NCBI RefSeq assembly: GCF_037975245.1
Contig: NC_092580.1
Span: 31,114,001 to 31,178,000, forward strand
Reading direction: 5' to 3'
Origin: Apostichopus japonicus
Lineage: Eukaryota > Echinodermata > Holothuroidea > Aspidochirotida > Stichopodidae
DNA: 64,000 bases
In this document: piece by piece, positions 36,701 through 48,700 of the stretch
Position numbering within the stretch: the stretch's first letter is position 1
Layout of the letters: the number at the start of each line of letters is the position of its first letter
Notes under the pieces: generated by a model
Told to the model about the DNA's origin: nothing
What the model saw: the letters and a program-made list of their open reading frames with translations, nothing else
Database searches by the model: none
Program-made: the position numbers and the translations under genes

Positions 36701-39700
36701 ACTATAAAAAACCAACCATTTTCCAAGAATTATACATTTTATGCACTTTACAAAATGCACTTTTACAAAATGTACATTTTACATGATACATTTTACAAAA
36801 ACATCCAAAAGTCGGCTCACCTTTGACGATCTTCTAGGTTTATTAACTTCCTGACATGGTCATAAAATCGATGGTCAAAATATCACTTTTAATTTTCTAC
36901 CTATTATACTTCTTTATCCTCTAATTATTCTTCAAATTTATGTGGTTTTTTTTTTCCAGATTTTTGTATTGCTCCCATCGTAACCAAAGTGGGCTATCCA
37001 TAATTTGGCCAAGGAAACTAAAAATCAAGAATTTATCTATTTGTAGATTGATTGTACTATTTGGTGCTCTCGTCTCTCCTCCTCCAATCTATCCCATTCT
37101 CCCCCTCCCCCACACCCCACTGAAATCTCCCTGGAGATATGAAACCATACTGCCTCCCAATTTTACATGAAGTTGGCTTGATACCTTTGTGCAAATAACA
37201 ATGTTAAAGATATGCTGCAGCTTAGCACTATGTACAGTAACCAAACACCAGATGTTAAAAGTTTACTGTTTCTCAGAACTACAGATTGCAAATTTGCAGG
37301 TCCTTTTTATACATAACATACGTGGCTCAAAGGTAAACCCCAGAGAATCAAAATATCTTGGCTGGAATTAAAAGGGCAGGACAGAATCAAAGTAACTCAC
37401 CATGTATAGAGATTGAGGAATTAGTAGTGTAGGCTGCAGTGCTCAAGCCCAAGACCTTAAAGGACCACATACCTGATTAATGCAAGACTGTGTACCCCAT
37501 GATTTGGGCACACAAGTTGCCTATCGTCTACCCCTGGTGCAGTTATATTTTAAGCATTTCATCAATGTTGTTTGTGTCATTCAGAACATTCAGTGACAAA
37601 CTCTAGATACAAGAGGGTTTTAAAACAATTTTCGTATTTGGGCCATTTTTGTCCAGATTTGCTTTCATCATTGTGAAACTATTTGATAACAGGTTAAAGC
37701 TTTTCCTCCCTAAAAATTGAGTTCCTAATATGCGAGGGGGCTTCTCTCCTAAAGTTAGAAACCCTCATGTTATTTGATAAGGGCATTGGAAACCATATCT
37801 GTGTGAAGGGTTTTGAGGCAATCCCAGACAAAAGGCAGCAGATAAAAGTATGGTTTGTGTTCACAGCTGACTCTCACCCACTCCCACAGACAGATAAACT
37901 GTCAGTGAACCGTTTACTTTATTTGTGAATATTTTGCAAAGTACATATTTATTCAAAGGGAAGGATTAAACAATCAGGAACCATGTGGATGGTTGAACAT
38001 CACCGACGTGTGGGGTCAGAGATATCAAATTTAGCTTTCTTGCTATGTACAAGCCATGGTAAACACATGGTGGTACACATGATACTTGCAAGGTATGGTA
38101 TACACATGATATACATATAAATGGTATACACATGATATACACATGATACAAGCCATGGTACAAACAAGGTGGTACACATGATACAAGGCATGGTATACAC
38201 ATGATATACATATAAATGGTATACACATGGTATACACATTATACAAGCCATGGTACACATATGGTGGTACACATGATACAAGGTATGGTATAGTGCTGTG
38301 CCGTTTAAACGTGTAAACGAACGAAACATCGTTTAAACGTTTAATAAAACCTTATGAACGTTTAAACGAAACTATGATATCAACTGAAAATTAAATTATT
38401 GGCAAAAATCGCGTATCAATTCCCGTGTTTATTTTGTCTACTACGTGAAATAACAAAACAACTTACGATCAGTCGAATCATAAACCGCGAACGTAATCCT
38501 ACTTTTGTCCCCCCCCCCCGATGTATCCGGCGATATGAATGGCTTAAACTTGAACGCTGTTATCCTTTTGTGAAAACTTCCTGATTCGCGGCACAAGTGT
38601 ACTTTATATCGAGCCGACAGCTGCGGCGCAGATAATCCAGTCAATGCATGTTCGATCGAAATGATTACAATCCCAGTCCATCACTTTGAACTCTCCGACC
38701 AGACAATACCGGGTCGAATACTCGACTTTGTAATAGTTGTTCAAATACATGATCAAAGGAAATGTATCGATTGAAGATCGTAAAAAAACTCTGAAAATCA
38801 GTAGAAAAATTACCAATTGTGTACGAAAAGTAAGTTGGTACACCTTCAAATTTTACGAAAGATCCAGCAAAACACTTTCCAAAAATTCACGCGAAACTGG
38901 CAAATCGTGCTAAATGCAACTAATGTCATGTATACAAGGCTCTAGTACACCCATTTATGAATAAACCGTAAGACCACATCTAGTGTTAAGCGGGGGGGGG
39001 GGGAAGAAAGTATTTTCTAGAATTTTCAAAAATACGGAAAAAATAATATCCTACCACAGTTAAGTGTATAGCGAATAGCCTAACCACCTCGTCTGTTACG
39101 GATCTCACGTAACTACAAAAACACAACCAATTGTATTTTGCGAACTTGACGTTTTCTACAAGAACATGGAAACGCTTGATATCTTGGCTGCGTGTATCAA
39201 CTGTGCCTCGTGTATCATGGGGAATACTCTATGAAACTTTTCTTGGAAATGTGCCAAAAATGTTAACAAACAGGTGTTAGACGGGATGAGCGCGCAGTTG
39301 TTTGGCAAGATATATGGGAAAATTCTGAGCACATATACAGTATCCTACCGTAGTATTTAAGTTAGGTTAAACCGTACTGCAGTTGTAATCTGATGTACGT
39401 TTAGTGCGCGCTATTCATTGTTAGGCATTCTAGAAACGGGGCTTTGCCGAACGTTTTTTGTTTCATAATATCGGAGGTTCTGTAAGTTAAACTTTTTAAA
39501 GATTGTAAAACAGATTAAATCTCTTTTCATTTTATAACAAAATACAGCTACTCTAACTTGTCATTTAAAATTTTTCATCTGCTTCGTGACAATTTAAATT
39601 CAAAAAGTTGTCAGTATTTTGCATCCGCAACGGCGAATTTTTTTATCGCCAGACACGCAAAAAATTCCTTTTCCTTTTCCGGGGTCTTCACCCCACCAGG

Positions 39701-42700
39701 GCCCTAGGGCGGTCCCCTGGACCCCACGCCTTTATACTCAGCGTTTTCTCGCGATATTCGCGAACGTTTAAACGTTTAAACGAACGAAAAATCGGCCGTT
39801 TAAACGTTTAGGTCTTTAAACGAAAACTCACAGCCCTAGTATGGTATACACATGATATACATACATGATATACATATAAATGGTATACACATCACACATG
39901 GTATACACGTGATACAGGCCATGATGGTAGACAATGACGTGGCAACCAGATTTAATATACTGTAGGACAACGATAGAACTTTGAAATGCAAGAACCAACT
40001 CAAGTCGAGCCTAACGTACCCTCCACCAAATGAAAACAGTGTTTTTTTTCTGTATATAGTAGGCCTACCAGTCTAGTTTTTCCTCTTGGCCTCTTACAAT
40101 TAACTATCAAACTGGTCATAGCATATTGTCATATATCCTTAGCATATTCTGACACCTGTGAGTCCAGTTGAGGCTTCACTTTTATGTTTTAGGCTTCACT
40201 TTATTTTCAACAGCCAGTTTAGCTGGGGCTATGTCTTCTCTGTTTCAGCTATTTGTGTTCCACCCTTTTAAATAATCTTTGCATATGAAAGCTAACTAAT
40301 AGCCAGTTGTCTTTTCTTAACGAAGCTCATTCTATTAACAAGTTCATTATATTAACAACAACCAATCATTAACGAGTTAATACTTCAACTGTTCCTAATT
40401 GTGAATGAAATCTAAATTGTTACTCTGTTAATATCATTAAAAAAGAAATGTGTGTGTAGTTTTTATAGTTTACATAACATTTGAATGATTCATCAAGCTT
40501 GGAGAGTTTGCACTTGTTGAGGAAATGCTTGATTGCTGCATGGCACCAGTGATTGGGGAACAAAACTACTCATTGTGCTTGTCAAGCAAACACTCAACAC
40601 CGCTCATCAAAGGCTTTTAGCACTTGCGATCCTCTTTGCAGTCTGTTATAATGAAACTGTGTTGTTTGGAAGTGTTTACAGGGATGCAACTGTTTGCCAA
40701 AAGTTTAAACAGATTAAATAGCAATTAGTTACAGCAACAAAAATCTTGAGAGATAGATGGTTTATTGATATTATCAGTTTTTAATAAAATTTGAAGTGTT
40801 AGCAAAATTGTTTTTATGCCAGCCGACCTTCCAACTGACTTTCAGCTGTCTCTAGGACTCTGCGATTCAGTTTGCAATTTTTGAATTCCATCCGTTTGTT
40901 GACCTTTAAATGGTGCAATATTTCCCACGGGTTTCTCTTCCTTTCTACATCTTGCCATCCTGTATATCTGGTTGGACAAATGTATGTAATTACATACTCG
41001 TGAGGTCAAAAGGGCAATCACACAGCTGATGCATGCATGATATAGCAATCTTTGAGATCATCTTCACCCAAATGTCACATGTTTAAATATAACGTCTGTA
41101 AAGCGCTTTGAGACCTATAGCTGGTATAAAGCGCTATATAAAAAGCAAATATTATTACGATTATTATTATTACATCTAACGAGGGTCAATGATATTCAGT
41201 TTGTTCTTTATCTCATGATAATCCTCTCTTTGTCCCTCCACTGTTTATCTCCTACCTCTCCTCTTCCCCTGTTGGTTTCTTTCTTTCTTCTCTCCATCCC
41301 TTGTCTACTAATCCCCTTACATTTATATCTTTGTGTTCACCATGCTCATTAAACCTGTCTGTATTCTGTTCATGTTTTTGTCCCTTCTGTTACTGTTACT
41401 TGTCATTTAGCCTTTGAAGAAGATCCTGCTAGGATCGAAACATCAGACCAACTTACTTTTACACATTCATGATAAACACCTTAGTTTTATTTTGGGAGGG
41501 GGTTGATACATGCTAATCTGACATCTAACATTGCATACATGTGCTAAAACTGCATTACTTCATCAGGACAGAATTTATATATGCTTACTTACAAACAGAG
41601 TCAGCCAGACAGACAGCTTTGTGAAGAGTGTTCATTGAAAATTATGCTCTTCATCTTTTTTTTTTCTTTCCATCTAATTAATTTTTAAATTTAAAGGAAG
41701 TATGAAAACATCACAATGTTTTCTTCGTACCCTCTATACCCTCAAGGAAGACATAGATAATTTTTTGCCCCAGACATTTCCGACGTATCAAAGACATTTA
41801 GCCCATTGAAATGCAGTTACGGTTTTTGTATTAACTACACACTGTTCTCGTAGTCTAGATCAGAAATGTATGACTGCTATCGATACCAAAATCTCTGTTC
41901 TTCCAAAGAAAAATATCTGTACCGGCAAATGAGGAAAGGAACATTAGCCTTAGGCTAGGAGTCAGTACCGGAGGCTTAAATAGTGTTTACATGTTGTTCG
42001 GAAAATGACTTTCTCTTCAAGTGTTTTTGAATTACTTTCATTCCTGTCTTACCCTATATCTGTTACACACTGAGTAGTACTTGCTTTAAGTTTCAAGTTC
42101 ATTAAAAATCCAGTATAAATACATGAAAGTACATATCTATAAATAGGATTTAATGATAATAAAATCTCCTGTAAGTACCTGCTTGCAAATTCTTCCAGAT
42201 GGTTAGTTCCGGTTTAACTACAATATTGGGCTTCCAAATAAAATACCTAGAGGTTGACAGCGAACAGTAAAGGTGATAGCAACTTAGCAATCATCGTTTC
42301 TACCAGTTTAGAGCCTTCTTAGATATTCCAACATTTCTGTCATCTTATCCCACCCTTTTATCCACTCCCACTTCCAACCCCTCCTACCTTATTTCTCAGT
42401 TATTTCTTTTATTTGCCAAATTCAGATTTGCGGTAGTTCATAAGGCCAAGCATTGTATCAAACAATTGTACATTATTAAGGATTATTAAGGAAAAGAAGA
42501 CTGTTTTTCTTATAAACTTTACAAATCATACATATCTCTCCACAGACTTGAAGGAAATTACAAACCTGTTTGGTTCCAGGGATACCCTACTGGGACTGCC
42601 AGAAGGAAAGGACTGTGTGTCATGTGCAGTGGTTGGAAACGGAGGAGTGATGTTCAAATCTGGAAAGGGTAAAGAGATAAACAGCCATGACCTGGTATTT

Positions 42701-45700
42701 AGGTAAGTTATTTTTTGGTTTCTAGTCATCCTAGTCCTACCTTGGGTGGCAATGTGGAGAGAATGGGTTGGGGGAGGAGGGGGAAAGGGGAGGGAAATAT
42801 CCCTTCAAATTTTTGAGTGTCTCTTTGTTTGTTTCACATCAAAACAAACTGACATACAATCAGTGTCCATGGGCTAGTTGGTTAGGGTGTCTGCATATAT
42901 AGGTGGGAGGCTCAGGTTCGAATCCCAGTGGAGGCTGGAAGTTTTTACACTGTTTTGGATTTGCCAACTCATTAGCATTTCAAAAATATATATGCACCAT
43001 ACAGTGTACATATATATATATAAATATAGTATAAACACACTATTCCATCGCATTGCAACTCAGAGTTTCACGCACACATTGGGTTCTTTTCACTGCTGCG
43101 ATCATAAGGCACCAGTTGTATTGAGTACTATACTGCTTTTACTGAACTTCATACTCTATGGTATATATAAATATATGTATATGTATACATGTATATATGT
43201 ATATGTACATACATAGTTAGAGTACATACATAGAGTATATTGTGGCCATTTGAGTCTGTGTGACTTGTGACAGTATATTGTGGACATTTGAGTCTGTGTG
43301 ACTTGGGACAGCATATTGTGGCCCATTAATTCTGTGTGACAGTATATTTTGGCCATTTGAGTCTGTGTGACTTGGGATGGCTAGTTTGAAATGCAACTTC
43401 CTGCTTTAAGTGGCAAAGCTGTCAGCAAATTTGCAGTGCGTCAGTCCCCATACCCTCAATGCTACCACAGGTGACACTTTACACTGTTGACATACTGAAG
43501 TGCGGCGGTCCCCATACCCTCAATGCTACTACAGGTGACACGTTACAGTGTTGACATACTGAAGTGCGGCGGTCCCCCCACATACCCACAATGCTACTAC
43601 AGGTGACACGTTACAGTGTCGACATACTGAAGTGCGTCAGTCCCCATACCCACAATGCTACTACAGGTGACACGTTACAGTGTTGACGTACTGAAGTGCG
43701 TTGGTCCCCATACCCACAATGCTACGACAGGTGACACGTTACAGTGTTGACATACACATTTATGGCCATGCTAGTTTCATACACTCACAGCTGCTCATCA
43801 TGTTTGTCTGACATGTAGGGATTGCTACTTAAGTGACCTTACCGTGACATTTCAGTGCATTTTATCTCATGTAAGTGTCCAACCTGCCTGACATTTATGA
43901 TGGCTTTTGTTGAAACACCTGTGTACATAAGTTTATTCAAGCACTATTCTGGTAATATGACAAATATTTGACCATATTTATTTAATGAGTCAACGTAACT
44001 GCTTTTTTTATATCATATATGAGATAGTGGTGATGTGTGTGTATGTATCTGTGTGTATGTGTGAATGTGTATATGTATGTGATGGCTTGACTTGTAAACT
44101 TGTAAATTTTGAGTGGATTCATTCCATAATTGATATGTGGATCCATCCCTGAGATTACACTTTTTTAAAGTTTTATCAGGGGTCAGTCACAATCTGAAGA
44201 CCTTGCTAACATGGCAACCCCTTGAGAAAAGCTTGGAAAAACTCAAAGTGATTCTGTGCATTCCAAAACAAGGAAATAGTTAAAACTGTTTATTTCAAAA
44301 AATGGAACTTCGATTAAGCTGTTTTTGATCTGATGAGAAATGAGGTTTCACCACGCTAATTTTGCCAAATATATTTCATCAAGAAATTAGCAACTGAAAG
44401 TATTAAAAAATTTATCTGATGAAGCCAGATTTCATTTTTGTATGCTGTTTAGGCAGTGCCTCTAGATTTACACAAGCCAATGAGAGAACGCACTGTCATG
44501 CATATTCAGTACTAACGAAGCTCTCCTTGCTCATCCAATGCGACTAGCAGACTAGTGACAACAGAAATGAGTGTGCGAAACCTAGTCTAAGCTCACACAT
44601 AATACTCTACTTGGTATCGTAGACATTCGATCATGTTCGCAATGTCTGTCTGAACTAGGCTTTATAGCGTAAATTTTTTAGAACTAGGTATCTGACTAGG
44701 CTACTAATATGATACTAAGACCTAGGTTTTCATTTGTTTTGTCACAGAGTGGACAATGTTTATTGGGGTTTTTTGTGTCATAAGATGGACAATCTATGCT
44801 TCTCTTTTGTCACAGAGTGAACAATGTTTTTTTAATTTTTTTTGTGTCATAAAATGGACAATCTATGCTTATCTTTTGTTACAGAGTGAACAATGCTCTA
44901 AGGAAGGGATACGAGACAGACGTGGGAACTAAAACCACCCATTATGTCCTAATGGATCGCTCATTGATTCGGATGCCCAAGAATGAAGTACCAAGGGACA
45001 AGGTAAGTCAAGCGAGGTCTGAAGTAGTCAAAGAATAGATACTATTATGAATTTCACCAGCAGATATGACTTGTGCTAAAAAATGAAGTACCAAGGGACA
45101 AGGTACAGTACTGATTTCGCTTAACTCCCGTTAAAATTCGTTAAAAGGAAAATAACCGAATTTCCACGTTTTTTCATCGAAATTCCCCGATTTTTATCGA
45201 AATTCCCCGAATTTTAACGATTGGTTATCTCAGTCATTTCCTTCGTGGAATTTTCAACGATACGTTGAAATTCTTTTTTAAACGAAATAGAAGGTCAATG
45301 TGTGGTTACGCCAAACGTCAGAAAACGAGCAACTTCGTTTATTAGTATTCATTAGACTTTGGAACAGTCGTTTGCAGGCAGGAATTTCTCAAGACCATTC
45401 CTGTACTTGCATGAGTAGTGACACTCAAAGAAACATGTAGTGAAACTGACGGGGGACGTTTTCTAACTGTGAACCCCAAACACAGTGACATAAGTCTTAA
45501 CTTCGCCAGGCCGCAAGAGAGATTGCAGTCAAAGCTATATACCACGAGGCACCCTTCCAGATAAATTAGAGTGCTGTTTAACCATTTAAATAACAATGAA
45601 TGGACATATAAACTTGGTTTACTTGCAGATTACGAAAAATAGTTATTTTTTAGAGATGTAAATTTGGATTTTTATTAGAGTTGGAGTATGAAACTTTGTT

Positions 45701-48700
45701 TCTGAGCGAAAACATGTTACTTGAAGCAAAATAAAGATGCCCCGCCCATTCTGCGAGGACGCTTCCATTTTTCAAAAAGGCGTTTTCTGTTTTTTATTTT
45801 TTCTATTTTGTTTACATTTTAAACATGAAAATTATTTTAAAATATGTAAAGAACTTAGTAATGTACTGCAAACTATCTATAAAAACAGAAAAACGATTTT
45901 TTAGGCATGAATAATGTGTTTAATATAACTAAAGTAGTAGGCCAATAGTCATAAGCTCATGATAGTGTCGTCAATTCGTTTTCTCAGTTGATATTTGCGA
46001 CATATCACCCGTGTACATCGATCAATGGCATGGTGAAATCCCGTGTGAAAATATGTTGACCCCAAAAGACGCAAATGGTCGTTCTAGAAAGTACCGTCAT
46101 AACATTAACAACACAAGGCCAGTTTGCTCTCTCAGGTCCGCACGTGAACAGCCATTTTTTCACACATGGTATTATGTTGTGCATGCATTGCGGGCGCGAT
46201 TGCGGCAAACATAAAAGAAAATGAACGAAAATGAAAAACTTACGATATTTTTCACAAAGATTGATGCTTAGATAAGTGCTTCCTCACAATCAACGAGCCG
46301 CCCTAAAATTCGCTCCGCTTACGGAAAAACTTCTTCATATATAACAAATGGAAAAACCCAAGTTTTTACACACATAATTCCCACTGACATTGGTCACAGA
46401 ACATAAGTAGGTCATTGACATTCGAACTTGGCAACTTGCCCAAGTTCATCGCACCATGGGAACGACACAACACATTGAACATGATGTTATATTCTCCCGC
46501 CATCTGGACGCCTAGTGTAATATGCAAATTATGAATGGTACTGCGCAGCGTGGTTAAATCTTAACCTATTGCGACAAAAATTTTGGGAGGCTGTTTGAAG
46601 TAACTTTTGTATCAAATGTAAGGTACTGTATCATGTATGTGACACAAGAGAAAGAAAATGAAATCGGAGGCTGCTCAAACCAATTTCAACTTGATTTTTA
46701 CAACCCAACGCACAACACGTGCGTGCGTAATTTGTTATCTTAACATGACTTTTAATGACTAAGTAGGAAAGGTCGGTAAGTTTGCTAATTTAGGCGAGTT
46801 TTTGTTTAAAATCTTGTGATTGATAGACAAATATATTGTTTTTTTTTTCTTCAAAAGTTAGGACGTTGCCGAAGGCCGAGTTATATAAATTCAGTGATCT
46901 GAACTTCTGAAGACCACGAATACTGATCATGTGTGTTAGGCAATTATTATTACACGAAAGGTTCGCAATATTATTGGGCCTAATTAGTAATTAACATACA
47001 TTGATCGTTGTCTTGCTGCCTGAATTGCTACCTGCTGGAAAAGAAAACCTTAATTATTGTACTCATAACGTCCTATTTTCATTAAAAGTCCAGTAACTGT
47101 GCGTCGAAAAAGCCGCGATCGGGAAACGCCGTTTAAACGTTTAACCGACCGGCAGGCGATACGGTGAAACGGTTAGCGAAATATCTGATAGGTCACACCC
47201 TTATTTAAACACACACAACAAAACGCCCTTATTCAATGAAAATATACTGAAAACCATATCGCAAAAACACAAAATCGCTTATAACTCGAAAACGGAAGGA
47301 GATATCAACTTTTGTCGGCTGTAGAGGGATTTCCTAAACCGAATTTTGATGCGCTCTATCCACCTGTGTCATTTATGAGCTTCTCCGACGTAAGCTGCAG
47401 TACGTAATTTCTCTATACCAGTTCCGCAAAATTTATTTACGCAGTAAACATCGTTCATTATGTTTTCCTTTCACAACGAATGTTCAAAGTTGTGCTCCAC
47501 ATGCTTCACAGATATTGTTTTATGTCGTTCATTTTCAATTCTACTTTAAAATTACATTTTCGAACGATGCATTGCATGGCATATCAAGCATTCCTGATTG
47601 GTAAAACTAAGGAAGGATATTCAAATTTATATTATTTTCATTTGATATGATTTTATGAGTTGTTCCACTTGAAAAACGATGATAAAACCGAAAAACAAAA
47701 CATTTACTTCTCATGTGACGCATACCGGGAGACTCATAAAAACTCACCCTACTCATTAAAATAAATATACATGCCGTCAGGCCAGTTGAAAGCCGTCAGG
47801 CCAGTTGAAAGCCCTCCCCAGTAATGTTTGATCAGCTCTTCCCAATATACAATACTCAAATAAGCAATGAAAATATATTCATTTTCCACAGAAATCTACC
47901 CAACGTGGGCCCCCAAGTCACTGCTTTATTTTCTTAGTAGTCATGGAAACAATTGTTTGCAACTCTCTTGCAGGCCAGGTGTTTTCAAGTTTTATTAATA
48001 GCACGACTTCTGATTGGTTCATTCAAGATAAACTTTTTATCCCTGCTGGATTGTTCTACTTATATATATATGAATGAATATTTGGTTTTCAATTAACTCA
48101 GTAACAGATAACATCCATTCCATTACGAACAGTAGGGGTAAAATAATGTTTGCTTCTAGAGGCAGCCAGCCATGAAGGTTCTGCAGTGCTAAACCCCCAC
48201 GAAGATAAATACTATGCTAATTAACATAAGGTAGGCGTGAATTTGACAAAGCCAAGTTTATGATTGGACTAAGCCTTTCAAAAAAGTTTGGTGGTGGGGA
48301 TATCCAGGGTAGGGAATGCACATGTAAGCAGCATACTATAGGTAGCCCAGACCCAGGCTGCGACCTTAATTACCAGGGCAGTCCATCTGCTTTCGCGGGC
48401 AACTTACAGTAACGGGTTAGGGGGAAAATAACATTTTTTTTTTTTTTTTTTGCGTGCATTGAAGTCGGGGAGATTTTTTGGACGGAATGCGCTCTCAGAA
48501 AAGTTTGAAAGTGAGTGCGGTTCTGTAGTAACGGTACTGTAGTACGTCAAGTAACACAGGAATTTATTGGGAATAAAGACCTCTTTGATATCCAGCTACG
48601 ACTGTTTCATTGTTGATATTTTTTTTTTTTTTTTTCTGACACTGCGTTCCTTGGTGAGTTAACTTAAACTGATCCTAGTTTAATACTAGCCTACAACTTA

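Noticed and set aside
37966-38329. Overlapping antisense frames of 71-109 codons rich in YHVYTI
   Set aside because: They are produced by the TACACATGATA minisatellite.
42868-42950. A free-standing tRNA gene
   Set aside because: A and B boxes are present, but I could not form a proper acceptor stem. A SINE head is more likely.
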